Shown: piece after piece, positions 51,580 through 62,478 of the stretch
Numbering within the stretch: the stretch's first letter is position 1
How the letters are laid out: every line of letters starts with the position of its first letter
Notes under the pieces: generated by a model
What the model saw: only the letters and a program-made list of their open reading frames with translations
Told to the model about the DNA's origin: nothing
The model's database searches: none
Program-made: the position numbers and the translations under genes
Origin: Rhodospirillaceae bacterium
GTDB taxonomy: Bacteria; Pseudomonadota; Alphaproteobacteria; Rhodospirillales; Casp-alpha2
Assembly: GCA_018698795.1 (NCBI GenBank)
Contig: JABIPG010000030.1
Span: forward strand, 34,265-98,264
Reading direction: 5' to 3'
Length of the DNA: 64,000 bases

Positions 51580-52694
51580 CTGAACACCTTTCTGGGATCA
51601 AACGCATCGCGCACGGCCTCGCCGATAAACACCAACAGGCTGAGCATCGCCGCGATGACCACGAAGCCCGAGATTCCGAGCCAAGGTGCTTGCAGGTTGG
51701 CCTTGCCCTGGTTCAACAATTCTCCCAGCGACGCCGAGCCCGGCGGCAGGCCAAAGCCCAAGAAATCCAGCGCCGTCAGCGTGGTGATCGAGCCCGACAG
51801 CGTGAACGGCATGAAGGTAATGGTTGCCACCATGGCGTTGGGCAGCACGTGTTTGTAAATCAGCGTCATGTCGGATGCCCCCAAGGCCCGCGCCGCGCGG
51901 ACGAAATCTAAGTTTCGCGCGCGCAGAAACTCGGCCCGCACCACGCCGACCAACCCCATCCACGAAAACAGCAGCATCAACCCCAACAGCCACCAGAAAT
52001 TCGGCGTAATGACGCTAGCCATGATGATCAACAGATACAGGATCGGCATGCCGGCCCATATCTCGATGAAGCGCTGCCCCAGTAAATCGATCAGGCCGCC
52101 GTAAAAGCCCTGGAAGGCACCTGCGGATATACCGACCGCAGCACTGAGCAGCGTCAGCACCAGCCCGAATAATACGGAAATACGAAAGCCATAAATCAGC
52201 CGCGCCACCACGTCGCGACCCTGGTCATCGGTGCCGAGCCAATTTTCCGTGCTGGGTGGTGCGGGTGCGGGAACGGGCAGGTCGTAATTGACCGTATCGT
52301 AGCTGAACCGCACCGCAGGCCAGATCATCCAGCCCTTGGCGTTGATCAGATCCGCAACGAACTCATCGCGGTAGTCGGCCTCGGTCCGGAATTCGCCGCC
52401 GAAGGTGGTCTCGGGATAAACGCTCATGGCAGGGAAATAGAGCTCTCCGTCAAACGCCACCAGCAGCGGCTTATCGTTGGCCACCAGCTCGGCAAACATG
52501 CTCATGGTGAACAGCACCAGGAAAATCCAGAACGACCACAACCCGCGCCGGTTGCGTTTGAAGTTATCGATACGCCGGCGCGTGATCGGCGTAACGCGGA
52601 ACCCCATAAACCGCGAAGTGCGGAGCGCCTCGGCGGCTGTGTGCGGGTTCATTTCCATATCACAACCCTCACCATCACACGTCTCTGGCTTCAA
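51576..52694 (-). CDS. yejE: Peptide ABC transporter permease
   Basis: [47 protein letters not shown]. Confidence 0.93.
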   Translation of the reverse strand: MKPETCDGEGCDMEMNPHTAAEALRTSRFMGFRVTPITRRRIDNFKRNRRGLWSFWIFLVLFTMSMFAELVANDKPLLVAFDGELYFPAMSVYPETTFGGEFRTEADYRDEFVADLINAKGWMIWPAVRFSYDTVNYDLPVPAPAPPSTENWLGTDDQGRDVVARLIYGFRISVLFGLVLTLLSAAVGISAGAFQGFYGGLIDLLGQRFIEIWAGMPILYLLIIMASVITPNFWWLLGLMLLFSWMGLVGVVRAEFLRARNLDFVRAARALGASDMTLIYKHVLPNAMVATITFMPFTLSGSITTLTALDFLGFGLPPGSASLGELLNQGKANLQAPWLGISGFVVIAAMLSLLVFIGEAVRDAFDPRKVFR

Positions 52695-53799
52695 AATCGA
52701 TCCGGGGATCGATGATGTGATACATGATGTCGCCGATGATACCCATCAACAACCCGAGCAGCGTGAAGAAGAACAACGTGCCGAACATCACCGGGTAATC
52801 GCGCGTCAGCGCAGCTTCGAAGCCTAAAAGTCCAAGCCCATCGAGGGAGAAAATGACTTCCGTCAACAACGCGCCCGTGAACAGGATACTGATAAAGGCG
52901 CTTGGAAATCCGGCGATGACGATCAGCATGGCGTTGCGGAACACATGGCCGTAAAGCACGCGGTGTTCCGTCAGGCCCTTGGAGCGTGCGGTAACAACGT
53001 ATTGCTTGTTGATCTCTTCAATGAAGGTGTTTTTGGTCAACATCGTGAGCCCGGCAAAGCCGCCGATCACCATGCTCATCAGCGGCAATGCTAGATGCCA
53101 AAAGTAATCGGTGATTTGCTGGTGCCAAGGCAGGCCGTCCCAACCCGGCGATACAAGTCCGCGCAGCGGGAACCAATCGAAATAGCGCCCGCCGGCGAAC
53201 AGAATGATCAACAGAATGGCGAACAGGAAACTGGGCACTGCATTGCCGAAGATCACCACGCCAGACGTCCAAACATCGAATTTGGAGCCATCGCGCACCG
53301 CTTTGGCGATGCCGAGCGGAATCGAGATCAGATAGACCAAAATGGTGGTCCACAGCCCGAGCGAAATAGACACAGGCATTTTGTCGATAACCAACTGCAA
53401 TACAGAGCGGTCCTGGAAATAACTGTCCCCGAAATCGAAGCGGACATAGTTGCCCATCATATGAACGAAGCGTTCATGGGCGGGCTTATCGAGGCCGAAT
53501 TGTTTTTCGATTTGCTTGATCAGGTCTGGCGGCAGGCCCTGTGCGCCACGGTAGCGCGATGTATTGCCGCCAAGGCCGCCTGCGCCACCTTGTCCCTTCG
53601 GCGCTTGGGTGGTGGTGATCTCACTGCCCGCATCGCCGCCGACACGCGCCGTTGCCGATACTGCGTCACCGGTCAGTTGTGCGATCATCTGCTCCACCGG
53701 TCCGCCGGGCACGAACTGTACGACGACAAAGTTGATGATCATGATGCCGAGCAGTGTCGGCACGATGAGCAACAACCGGCGGAGGATATAGGCGTACAT
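52675..53799 (-). CDS. yejB: Peptide ABC transporter permease
   Basis: [37 protein letters not shown]. Confidence 0.94.
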   Translation of the reverse strand: MYAYILRRLLLIVPTLLGIMIINFVVVQFVPGGPVEQMIAQLTGDAVSATARVGGDAGSEITTTQAPKGQGGAGGLGGNTSRYRGAQGLPPDLIKQIEKQFGLDKPAHERFVHMMGNYVRFDFGDSYFQDRSVLQLVIDKMPVSISLGLWTTILVYLISIPLGIAKAVRDGSKFDVWTSGVVIFGNAVPSFLFAILLIILFAGGRYFDWFPLRGLVSPGWDGLPWHQQITDYFWHLALPLMSMVIGGFAGLTMLTKNTFIEEINKQYVVTARSKGLTEHRVLYGHVFRNAMLIVIAGFPSAFISILFTGALLTEVIFSLDGLGLLGFEAALTRDYPVMFGTLFFFTLLGLLMGIIGDIMYHIIDPRIDFEARDV

Positions 53800-53814
53800 G
53801 AGCGTGCGCGATCC

Positions 53815-55659
53815 CTAGTCTTTCTCTGACGCAAGCCTGCCGGCCAAATCGTTAGCCTTGGCGGCATCCACCCACCAGGCCGTGAACTGGCTGCCTTGGG
53901 TCGGTGTGACTTTGGGGCGTCCGAACTTGTTCCAGTAGGCGATGCGGTCGTACTTGATGTGCCAATGCGGGATGATCCAATGTCCCCACTGCAACACACG
54001 GTCAAGCGCACGCGTCGCGGTGACGAGTGTCTTCCGATCAGACGCAGCGATGACTTTCTCGACCAGTTCATCAATGGCCGGATCGCTGATCCCCATATAA
54101 TTGCGTCCGCCCTCCAGCGTCGCGGCCTTCGAGCCCCAATAGGAGCGTTGTTCGTTGCCGGGTGATAGAGATTGCCCGTAGCTGCCGACGATCATGTCGA
54201 AGTCGTAGGTATCGAGCCGGCGGCGGTACTGTGACGAATCGACCGTGCGCACGGTGATTTTGACGCCGAGTTTTTCGAGGTTCTTGGCGAACGGCAATAC
54301 AATGCGTTCAAACAGCGGGCTGACGAGCATCACCTCGAAGGTGAGCGGCGTGCCGGTTTTTTCATGCACGCGCTCGCGGCCTTTGATCTTCCAACCCGCC
54401 GCATCCAAAAGCTTACCTGCCGCGCGTAGGTTTTTGCGCAATTGCCGGGGGCCGCCGCCTTTCGGGGGCACGTAGGTTTTGGTGAAGACCTCGTCCGGAA
54501 TTTTGCCGCGCAACGGTTCCAGCAGTTTCAACTCGTCGGCGCTGGGCAAACCTTCGGCGGCGAGCTCGGAGTTATCGAAATAGCTGCGTGAACGCGCGTA
54601 TTGCCCATAGAACAGGTTTTTGTTGGACCATTCGAAGTCGAAGGCATAGGCCAATGCGGCACGCAGCCGTGCATCGGTGAACATCTCGCGCCGCGTGTTG
54701 AAGACGAAGCCTTGCATGCCGGTCGAGCGGTTGTGGTTGATGCCTTCTTTCTTCATCTGGCCCGATTTGACGGCGGGGATATCGTAGGCGGTCGCCCACG
54801 ATTTCGATGAGTTTTCCGAGCGATAATCGTATTCGCCGGCCTTGAAGGCTTCGATTGCGATGGTGTTGTCGCGGTAGTAGTCGTAGCGGATTTCATCGAA
54901 GTTGGAGAAGCCCTTGTTGATGGGTAAATCCCGGCCCCAGTAATCCATGACCCGCTCCACGGTGATGGCGCGGCCCGCTTCGAAATCTTTGACCTTGTAA
55001 GCGCCGGAACCGAGTGGCGGCTCAAGCGTTGTCTTGGTGAAGTCACGCGTCGCCCAGTAGTGTTTCGGCAAGATCGCCAGTTGCCCGATGATCAGCGGCA
55101 GTTCGCGGTTCTCGCCCGCCTTGAAGTTAAACCGCACGATATCGGCACCAATCTTCACCACGTCTGCGACACTGCCGTAGTAAAACCGGTAAAACGGCTG
55201 GCCGTGCTTGACGAGCGTGTTGAAGGTCCAGATCACATCATCGACCGTAACCGGCTTGCCATCGTGCCAGCGCGCTTCCTTGCGCAGCTTAAACGCCACC
55301 CAGGAGCGGTCATCGGGCATGTAGACTTCCTGGGCCAGTTCGCCGTATTGGCTGAAAGCTTCATCGGCGGAGCCGCTCATCAGGGTGTTGTAGATCGAGC
55401 CGATACCCGCTGCTGCGTTGCCTTTGACAATGAACGCATTGAACGAATCAAACGTGCCGATGGAATGCATCCGCACTTTGCCGCCCTTCGGTGCGTTCGG
55501 ATTGGCGTAGTCGAAATGCTTAAAATCCGCTGGGTATTTCAGGTCGCCGTGCATGGCGATACCGTGCCGGCCTTCGACGCCATCAAGTGTGTCGGCTAGG
55601 GCTGACAGGGGGAGCGATAGTAGAGCCGTGAGGGCAAACAGGGTGAGTTTTTTCATCAT
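53815..55659 (-). CDS. yejA: Extracellular peptide-binding protein
   Basis: Signal peptide; GDLKYPADFKHFDYANPNAPKGGKVRM, YSQSLSPGNEQRSYWGS-like region typical of YejA. Confidence 0.92.
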   Translation of the reverse strand: MMKKLTLFALTALLSLPLSALADTLDGVEGRHGIAMHGDLKYPADFKHFDYANPNAPKGGKVRMHSIGTFDSFNAFIVKGNAAAGIGSIYNTLMSGSADEAFSQYGELAQEVYMPDDRSWVAFKLRKEARWHDGKPVTVDDVIWTFNTLVKHGQPFYRFYYGSVADVVKIGADIVRFNFKAGENRELPLIIGQLAILPKHYWATRDFTKTTLEPPLGSGAYKVKDFEAGRAITVERVMDYWGRDLPINKGFSNFDEIRYDYYRDNTIAIEAFKAGEYDYRSENSSKSWATAYDIPAVKSGQMKKEGINHNRSTGMQGFVFNTRREMFTDARLRAALAYAFDFEWSNKNLFYGQYARSRSYFDNSELAAEGLPSADELKLLEPLRGKIPDEVFTKTYVPPKGGGPRQLRKNLRAAGKLLDAAGWKIKGRERVHEKTGTPLTFEVMLVSPLFERIVLPFAKNLEKLGVKITVRTVDSSQYRRRLDTYDFDMIVGSYGQSLSPGNEQRSYWGSKAATLEGGRNYMGISDPAIDELVEKVIAASDRKTLVTATRALDRVLQWGHWIIPHWHIKYDRIAYWNKFGRPKVTPTQGSQFTAWWVDAAKANDLAGRLASEKD

Positions 55660-55743
55660 GCACCGATATTGGTCGCCAAAGGGTGTGGGATCAAGATATG
55701 CCAGGCATTTATGGCGGTCTTGTGACCGGATTGAGAAAAACAA

Positions 55744-56520
55744 TTATCCCTTAAGGGCGGCCATTGCCGGCCCGTGCAGGCGTTTGTCGCCGCAAGCCAG
55801 GACTGTACCGTCGTTTTCCAAGCCCAGCGGGTTGCCATACCAGTCGGTCATGATGCCGCCTGCACCCTCAACCACCGGCACAAGGGCGACGTAGTCGTAA
55901 GGCTGCATGTTGGCTTCACACACAACATCGGCAAAGCCATTGGCGAGCAGACCATAACCCATACAATCGGTGCCCCAACGGAGAAACTGCACACTACTTT
56001 TTAAGCGCTTAAAGGCCGCTTCATTGTCACCCAAAAACATGTCGGGCGAGGTGACCAGCATCCAGGCTTTCGAAAGAGCATCGCATGATCGGATAGTGAT
56101 CGGATCGCCGTTAAATGTTGATGGATGGCCCTTGGCGCCGATCCAGCGCTCTTCAAGTGCGGGCATGTCGATAATGCCGAGTACCGCTTTGCCATGGTGA
56201 AGAAGGCCGATGAGCGTGCCGAATAGAGGCTTGCCCACCAAAAACGACTTGGTGCCATCAATGGGATCGAGCACCCAGACGAACTCCGCGTCCGTGCGCA
56301 CGGCGCCATATTCTTCGCCATAAATGCCGTGTTCGGGGTATTCGGTCTCGATCAGTTTGCGCATGGCCGCTTCGGCTTCGCGGTCGGCGACCGAAACCGG
56401 GCTTTCGTCGTCTTTCACCTCGGCGGTGACAGGCGTGCGAAAATACGACTGCGAGATCGGCCGAACGGTATCGGCCAATCGACTCGCGAACGCGATCAGG
56501 CTGTCAGGACAGGTGTCCAA
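55744..56520 (-). CDS. hisN: Inositol monophosphatase family, histidinol-phosphatase HisN-like
   Basis: DESPVSVADREAEAAMRKLI, GEEYG, WVLDPIDGTKSFLVGKPLFGTLI. Confidence 0.88.
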   Translation of the reverse strand: MDTCPDSLIAFASRLADTVRPISQSYFRTPVTAEVKDDESPVSVADREAEAAMRKLIETEYPEHGIYGEEYGAVRTDAEFVWVLDPIDGTKSFLVGKPLFGTLIGLLHHGKAVLGIIDMPALEERWIGAKGHPSTFNGDPITIRSCDALSKAWMLVTSPDMFLGDNEAAFKRLKSSVQFLRWGTDCMGYGLLANGFADVVCEANMQPYDYVALVPVVEGAGGIMTDWYGNPLGLENDGTVLACGDKRLHGPAMAALKG

Positions 56521-56529
56521 GGCTTGGCC

Positions 56530-57069
56530 TTACGGCAGCGCTTTGGGTGAATCGCTCAAAGACCGCAGAAACGCCAGCATGGCGGCGCGCTGAGCGGGTT
56601 TCTTCAAGCCCGCGAACGCCATCTTGGTGCCCGGCACGAATCCTTTCGGCTTGGCCAGAAAGGCGTCCAGGTCGGCAAACGACCACTCACCGCCTTTTTC
56701 CTTAAGTGCGCCGGAATAGGCAAAGCCCGCGCCGCTCGCTTTGGCGCGACCGACTACGTCCCAAAGGTTGGGGCCGACCTTGTTTTTGCCACCGTTCTCC
56801 GTCGTATGGCAGGCCTTGCACTTGCCGAACAGCTTGGCGCCCTTGCCGGCATCAGCCGAGGCAAGCATGGCCAATGAATCATCGGCGGCGGCGGTTTCGG
56901 TCTTGTCTTCCGCCTTGGCCTCGTCGGCTTCCGGCTTTTCGGCGGCGTAAGCGGGCGTTTCCATGGCTTTCGCATGAATCAATGCGTCACCCAGGTAATT
57001 GCTGGCGTAAGCCAACCAGAACGCGGCAAGAATGCCCAGACCGACCTTGTGATACCATTCGAAATGCAT
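56530..57069 (-). CDS. Membrane-anchored class I cytochrome c
   Basis: N-terminal TM, GAKLFGKCKACHT, KVGPNLWDVVGR, GTKMAFAGLKK. Confidence 0.92.
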   Translation of the reverse strand: MHFEWYHKVGLGILAAFWLAYASNYLGDALIHAKAMETPAYAAEKPEADEAKAEDKTETAAADDSLAMLASADAGKGAKLFGKCKACHTTENGGKNKVGPNLWDVVGRAKASGAGFAYSGALKEKGGEWSFADLDAFLAKPKGFVPGTKMAFAGLKKPAQRAAMLAFLRSLSDSPKALP

Positions 57070-57200
57070 GGACTTGTCCTCTCGTCGAAAGTTGGGGGAA
57101 TTTAGCCCTTCGTTTCCGGCCATGCAATCCCCGTGCGATCCCTGTGGAACCTTGTGCAATCTCCCGTGCATTCCTCGAATAATGTGATTAATCTCGCGCC

Positions 57201-57953
57201 ATGAGTAAGCCGAACGCCCCTATTGTCGTGATTCCGGCCCGCATGGCCTCGACCCGGTTGCCAGACAAGCCTTTGGCGGACATCGCCGGTGCGCCGATGA
57301 TCGTGCAAGTCTGGCGCCGTGCCATGGAGGCTGACTGCGGCCCGGTGATTGTCGCTTGCGGTGAGCCGGAGATTGCCGACGCCATTACGGCGGCAGGCGG
57401 AGATGCCGTGCTGACTGATCCCAACCATCCGTCGGGCTCCGATCGTATCCATGAAGCCGTGGAGCGCTACGACCCCGATGGTCAGTATGACGGCGTTATC
57501 AATCTGCAGGGTGACCTGCCGACCTTGGCGCCTGAGGTGACCCGTGCGGTGCTGGAGCCGTTGGCTGACAGTGACGTCGATATTGCGACACTGGTCACCC
57601 GGATCACCGACACCGACGAGCGCACCAACCCCAATGTCGTCAAAGCGGTATTGACCATGGCGCCAGATCAAACGAGCGGCCGCGCGCTTTATTTCAGCCG
57701 CGCAACTGTGCCGTGGTCCGACGACGACGCCCCACTGTATCATCATATCGGCATTTACGCTTATCGGCGCGCCGCACTTCGGCGTTTTGTTGGGTTGCCG
57801 CCGGGCGTGCTGGAACAGCGTGAACGCCTAGAGCAATTGCGTGCGCTGGAGAACGGCATGGTGATCGCGGCGGCCTGCGTTGACACGGTTCCGCTCGGCG
57901 TCGATACTCCCGCCGACTTGGAACGCGCCCGACGGATTTTGGCCGAAACTTAA
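57201..57953 (+). CDS. kdsB: 3-deoxy-manno-octulosonate cytidylyltransferase
   Basis: [45 protein letters not shown]. Confidence 0.95.
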   Translation: MSKPNAPIVVIPARMASTRLPDKPLADIAGAPMIVQVWRRAMEADCGPVIVACGEPEIADAITAAGGDAVLTDPNHPSGSDRIHEAVERYDPDGQYDGVINLQGDLPTLAPEVTRAVLEPLADSDVDIATLVTRITDTDERTNPNVVKAVLTMAPDQTSGRALYFSRATVPWSDDDAPLYHHIGIYAYRRAALRRFVGLPPGVLEQRERLEQLRALENGMVIAAACVDTVPLGVDTPADLERARRILAET

Positions 57954-57975
57954 GGGCAAAGAACGGACTGTAAGC

Positions 57976-58824
57976 ATGAGCGATCCCGCTAATACAATCT
58001 CCTTCCAGGGCATGCTTGGCGCCTATTCGATGATGGCCTGCCGCGCGGCTTACCCCGACATGACGCCGCTCCCGTGCCGGACCTTTAATGATGCCTTTGA
58101 GGCGGTGCGCAGCGGCGAAGCCGCCCTGGCGATGATCCCGATCGATAATTCGGTTGCCGGTCGGGTTGCGGATATCCACCATTTGCTGCCGCAGTCAGGA
58201 CTGCACATTGTCGGCGAGCACTTCCAGCGCGTGAACCATCAATTGTTGGCCGTGCCGGGCACAACCATCGACGAGCTGACGCATGTTCACAGCCATGTCC
58301 ATGCCTTGGGCCAAGTTCGTAAATTGGTTGCCGAACTGGGCGTCGAGCCGGTGGTGCATGTGGATACGGCCGGCGCGGCCAAGGACATCGCTGCGGCCGG
58401 CGTAAAATCACAAGGTGCCATCAGCTCGGAATTGGCGGCGGAGCTCTATGGCCTTGATATCTTGCGTTCCGATGTTGAGGACTCCGAGCACAACACCACG
58501 CGCTTTGTGGTGATGAACAAGCAACCGATCGATCCTGGGCCCGACCAAGCCGGTCTGGTGACCACGTTTGTTTTCTCGGTGCGCAATATACCGGCATCGT
58601 TGTACAAGGCCATGGGCGGGTTCGCGACCAACGGCGTCAACATGACCAAGCTGGAAAGCTATGTGGACGCCGACTTCAATGCAGCGCAATTTTATGCTGA
58701 CGTGGAAGGCCATCCTGAGCAGACGGCGTTGAAGTTGGCGCTCGAAGAGCTCGATTTCTTCACCGATCATCTGCACATTCTCGGCACCTATCCGTCGCAC
58801 GATTTCCGCCGCCGCAAAGCTTGA
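57976..58824 (+). CDS. pheA: Prephenate dehydratase
   Basis: ISFQGMLGAYSMMACRAAYPD, NTTRFVVMNKQP, C-terminal ACT-like domain. Confidence 0.94.
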   Translation: MSDPANTISFQGMLGAYSMMACRAAYPDMTPLPCRTFNDAFEAVRSGEAALAMIPIDNSVAGRVADIHHLLPQSGLHIVGEHFQRVNHQLLAVPGTTIDELTHVHSHVHALGQVRKLVAELGVEPVVHVDTAGAAKDIAAAGVKSQGAISSELAAELYGLDILRSDVEDSEHNTTRFVVMNKQPIDPGPDQAGLVTTFVFSVRNIPASLYKAMGGFATNGVNMTKLESYVDADFNAAQFYADVEGHPEQTALKLALEELDFFTDHLHILGTYPSHDFRRRKA

Positions 58825-58856
58825 CGCCAGAGGCTCTGCGGGCCATCCTGCAATAA

Positions 58857-58871
58857 GAACAAAAAAAGAAC
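58857..58871. promoter_or_regulatory. LexA/SOS box GAAC-N7-GAAC upstream of dinB
   Basis: GAACAAAAAAAGAAC; matches alphaproteobacterial LexA motif GTTCN7GTTC read on the other strand. Confidence 0.75.
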
Positions 58872-58915
58872 TTATTGTGCTAACCAGGAGTGTTGGTAAA
58901 GGGTGTTGGTGAACA

Positions 58916-60112
58916 ATGGCCGAAGCGCGATCCATTGTGCTGTGCCGTGATTGCCTGGACCTCTCCAGTGGCGATTACCAAGTCAGCCCAGCCTGCGGGT
59001 CGACACGTATCGTCGCACACCCGGAACTCGACCGTCTCGATATCGCGCATATTGATTGCGACGCCTTTTATGCCAGCGTTGAAAAACGCGATGACCCGAG
59101 CCTGCGCGACAAACCGCTGATTGTCGGCCATGCAGGTGGGCGCGGCGTGGTGACGACGGCGTGTTACATCGCGCGCAAGTTCGGCCCGCGTTCCGCCATG
59201 CCGATGTTCAAGGCCATGGAGATGTGCCCGCACGCGGTCGTGATCCAACCCAACATGGCTAAGTATAAAGCCGTCAGTAACGAAATCCGTGCGATTTTCC
59301 GGGACGCCACGCCGATCATCCAGCCGGTATCCTTGGACGAGGCGTACATGGATTTATCCGATGACGCGCGCGGTGAGTTGATTGCGGGAGGCGAGGGGCC
59401 GCCGGCGATGGCCCTGGCGGAGGTCGCCAGGCGTATCGAGCGCGAAGTCGGTATTACGGTCTCCATCGGGCTCTCATATAACAAGTTTTTGGCCAAGCTG
59501 GCTTCCGATCTGGAAAAACCGCGCGGCTATTCGGTCATTGGCGAGGTTGAGGCGAAAACCTTTCTAGCCCCACTGCCAGTGCGCAAGATCAATGGCGTTG
59601 GTGAAGTGACGGCGCGAAAGATGACCGACTATGGCATTGAGACGATCGGCCAGTTGCAACATATGGCAGAGGCCGAACTGATTGGGCGGTTCGGTAAGTT
59701 CGGTCGCCAGTTGGCCGGATTCGCACAAGGGCGCGATGATCGCAAAGTCAGTACCGGCAGCCCGGCAAAAAGCGTGTCGGCGGAAACCACGTTTGCCAAG
59801 GACACGGACCAGGCAGCACAGCTTTTGGCGGCAATGAAGCCGTTGTGTGAACGCGTGGCGGAACGGTTGGTGCGTGGCCGGCACGCGGGTGGGACCGTGG
59901 TGCTGAAACTGAAGACGCATGACTTCAAGCTTCTCACCCGCAATCGGCAATTGCCGAACCCGACACAGCAGGCCGACGTTATCTTCCAGCAGGCCTCCGA
60001 TCTGGTTGAGCGCGAAGCCGATGGGCGTTTTTTTCGGCTGATCGGCGTTGGGGTCAGTGACATCTGCCCGGCTGCCGAGGCCGACCCGCCGGACCTGTTC
60101 ACGGGATTATGA
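58916..60112 (+). CDS. dinB: DNA polymerase IV (Y-family) with N-terminal Cys motif extension
   Basis: IAHIDCDAFYASVEKRDDPSLRDKPLIVG, SLDEAYMDLS, SIGLSYNKFLAKLASDLEKP. Confidence 0.96.
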   Translation: MAEARSIVLCRDCLDLSSGDYQVSPACGSTRIVAHPELDRLDIAHIDCDAFYASVEKRDDPSLRDKPLIVGHAGGRGVVTTACYIARKFGPRSAMPMFKAMEMCPHAVVIQPNMAKYKAVSNEIRAIFRDATPIIQPVSLDEAYMDLSDDARGELIAGGEGPPAMALAEVARRIEREVGITVSIGLSYNKFLAKLASDLEKPRGYSVIGEVEAKTFLAPLPVRKINGVGEVTARKMTDYGIETIGQLQHMAEAELIGRFGKFGRQLAGFAQGRDDRKVSTGSPAKSVSAETTFAKDTDQAAQLLAAMKPLCERVAERLVRGRHAGGTVVLKLKTHDFKLLTRNRQLPNPTQQADVIFQQASDLVEREADGRFFRLIGVGVSDICPAAEADPPDLFTGL

Positions 60113-60212
60113 TTGCCGTCGGCATGGTGTTTTGGACCGATTGGTTCCATATTCTCCAAAAGTTATTAAGCTATATGACCCCCCAAGAACCCCGAAGTGG
60201 AGTATTTCCCTG

Positions 60213-60764
60213 ATGTCCGAGATTAACGCTTTAGTTCCCCGCCAGCCCGTACCTGCCCTTGAGTTGCCGCTGGTCGGCGGCGGCACTTGGTCGATGGCCG
60301 ATCAGAAGCCGGAGAACTTTACCATGGTGGTGTTTTATCGCGGCCTGCATTGTCCGATCTGCTCGCGCTATCTGGGCGACCTCAATCGTAAAGCCCAGAA
60401 GTTCGCCGACAAGGGCGTGAATGTTTTGGTCGCGTCATCCGATGACGAGGATCGCGCCACCCGCGCCAAGACGGAGTGGGAACTCGACGCCCTTGATTTG
60501 GCCTATGGCATCAGCCTCGAGAAAGCCCGCGAATGGGGGCTCTATGTTTCGACGTCGAACGGTAAAACGTCGACCGGTCTGGTCGAGCCGGACATGTTTA
60601 TCGAGCCGGGGCTGTATCTGATCCGTGCTGACGGCACGTTGTATTTCGGCACAGTGCAGACCATGCCGTTCGCCCGACCGTCATTTGCCGAAATTCTGGC
60701 CGCCATCGACCGGGTGTTGGAGGTCAACTATCCGGCGCGTGGCGAGGTGGTATCGATCGCTTAA
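60213..60764 (+). CDS. Peroxiredoxin-like (AhpC/TSA) protein
   Basis: FTMVVFYRGLHCPICSRYLGDLNRKAQKFADKGVNVLVASSD. Confidence 0.88.
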   Translation: MSEINALVPRQPVPALELPLVGGGTWSMADQKPENFTMVVFYRGLHCPICSRYLGDLNRKAQKFADKGVNVLVASSDDEDRATRAKTEWELDALDLAYGISLEKAREWGLYVSTSNGKTSTGLVEPDMFIEPGLYLIRADGTLYFGTVQTMPFARPSFAEILAAIDRVLEVNYPARGEVVSIA

Positions 60765-60783
60765 GGCGGCGCGAGGTTTGTGC

Positions 60784-61302
60784 CTATTCCATGGCGCAAA
60801 CTTCGCACTTCACCAGCAAGCCATACATCCAGCAGCCGACGCAAAAACCAAGCACGGCTTCAAGCCACGTCAGCACGTAGCAGATGGCGACGACGCCGAT
60901 CATCCACATGACGTCCATCTCAAGTAGCCGGAAGGCCAGGCAGGTGACGCCGAGCCCAGCGCCCAGCGCCCAGGCAAAGCGCTTGGGTTTGATCGGTTTC
61001 CATTGCGGTTTGAACTTGAATGAGATGATGGTGCCGACAACGCCGGCCGGGCTCAGCGGTGTGAGGCCGAAGATTGCCGCTACCAGCATATCAAAAATCA
61101 CATAGGGCCCCACATAGATCACCGGGTCTAATTCCGGATAGGCGATCAATAGAAAAATCGTCGTCGCCGATAGCGCGTTGAGGATGCCGGCGCGGGCCCG
61201 CGTGGCAGTTTCGTTGATGCGGACGAAGTCGCCCATGGTCTGGCCCATGGACCACCAGGGCGAGGTAAGAAATGTGTGAGGGTTTGGCGTTGCTGTCGTC
61301 AT
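60784..61302 (-). CDS. DUF4395-like membrane protein
   Basis: VRINETATRARAGILNAL, LEAVLGFCVGCWMYGLLVKCEVC. Confidence 0.8.
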   Translation of the reverse strand: MTTATPNPHTFLTSPWWSMGQTMGDFVRINETATRARAGILNALSATTIFLLIAYPELDPVIYVGPYVIFDMLVAAIFGLTPLSPAGVVGTIISFKFKPQWKPIKPKRFAWALGAGLGVTCLAFRLLEMDVMWMIGVVAICYVLTWLEAVLGFCVGCWMYGLLVKCEVCAME

Positions 61303-61387
61303 GTCTCGGTTCCCGGTCTGCCGTTGCAGTCATATTCACAATGTTGCAACTATACAGCCCCGGAGCGGAGACTTCCAGCCGATGATA

Positions 61388-62362
61388 TCAGGTGACGTCG
61401 GCGAGCCAGCTCTGTAACAGCCAACGTGCAATGGAATCGCGGCGTGGCAAGCGTGGCTCGTCGCTGGCGGCCTGGTCCCATTCGGCAAATGCGCCGACCT
61501 CTTCGGGCGTGAACCAGCGCGCGTCGGCAAGCTCGTGCGGGTCAATTTCGATGTCGGAGGTTGTCGCCGTGGCCCGGAAGCCGAGCATCAGCGATGACGG
61601 AAACGGCCAGGGCTGGGACGCCATGTAGCGCACACTCTCGACCGGGACTTCAATATTGGCTTCCTCCAACACTTCCCGGGCGACGGCTTCTTCGAGACTT
61701 TCACCGGGTTCGACAAAGCCAGCCAGTGTCGAATAGAGCGGGAACTCCCATCGCCCGCTGCGGCCGAGCAGGCAGCGTGGCGGCGTGTTGGCATCGCCCG
61801 GGTGCTCTACCAGCATGATCACGGCCGGGTCGGTGCGCGGGAAACTCGGGCGTCCGCACTTAGGATTAGCGCATTCGCGCATGTGGCCGCCTTCGCGGCT
61901 TTCGGTGGGCGAGCCGCAGGTGCCGCAATAGCGATGTGTCTTATGCCAATAGGCCATGCCGCGTGCATAGGCCAGTAGTCCGGCGTCATCGCGTGGGATC
62001 ATCCAACCCAGTTGGCGCAGATCGACAAACGAGCCGCCTTCGCCGGCCAGCGCCACCGCGTCGTGTTCGTCCAAGTGGCTGACATCGACCGAGAACAGCG
62101 GGATGTTGTCGTCATCGAGGCCCAAAAACACCATCTCATCGGCGGCCTTGGCCAACTTCGGCGCGTCTTCACGCCTGGGCAACAGCGCGCGCGGACCATC
62201 TGTGCTGTCGATGATCAGGCTGCGGTTGCGCCACACGGCGACAATGCGCGCCAGGCCATCACGCTTCTTGAAGGCGAGCCAGGCTTCGTCCTTGCGGCTG
62301 ATGCCGGCGCGATCAAGACGCACGCGGGTGTATATCAATGAGGAAAGATCTGGATCAGACAT
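61388..62362 (-). CDS. nudC: NADH pyrophosphatase
   Basis: HRYCGTCGSPTESREGGHMRECANPKCGRPSFPRTDPAVIML, Nudix box GFVEPGESLEEAVAREVLEEANI. Confidence 0.95.
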   Translation of the reverse strand: MSDPDLSSLIYTRVRLDRAGISRKDEAWLAFKKRDGLARIVAVWRNRSLIIDSTDGPRALLPRREDAPKLAKAADEMVFLGLDDDNIPLFSVDVSHLDEHDAVALAGEGGSFVDLRQLGWMIPRDDAGLLAYARGMAYWHKTHRYCGTCGSPTESREGGHMRECANPKCGRPSFPRTDPAVIMLVEHPGDANTPPRCLLGRSGRWEFPLYSTLAGFVEPGESLEEAVAREVLEEANIEVPVESVRYMASQPWPFPSSLMLGFRATATTSDIEIDPHELADARWFTPEEVGAFAEWDQAASDEPRLPRRDSIARWLLQSWLADVT

Positions 62363-62478
62363 AACCGCAAATTGGCACAGTGCGAACGGCGCGGCAACCA
62401 AGCGCATATTGCGTCTGGGAGATTCGTGGTAAATTAAGCGATTCGCAGGGCAAAGCTGCCACTGGAAACGGAATTCTG

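Noticed and set aside
49954-55659. yej-like locus as a novel antimicrobial peptide system
   Set aside because: Gene order and motifs match the standard peptide/microcin C-type ABC importer; no peptide precursor or modification genes nearby
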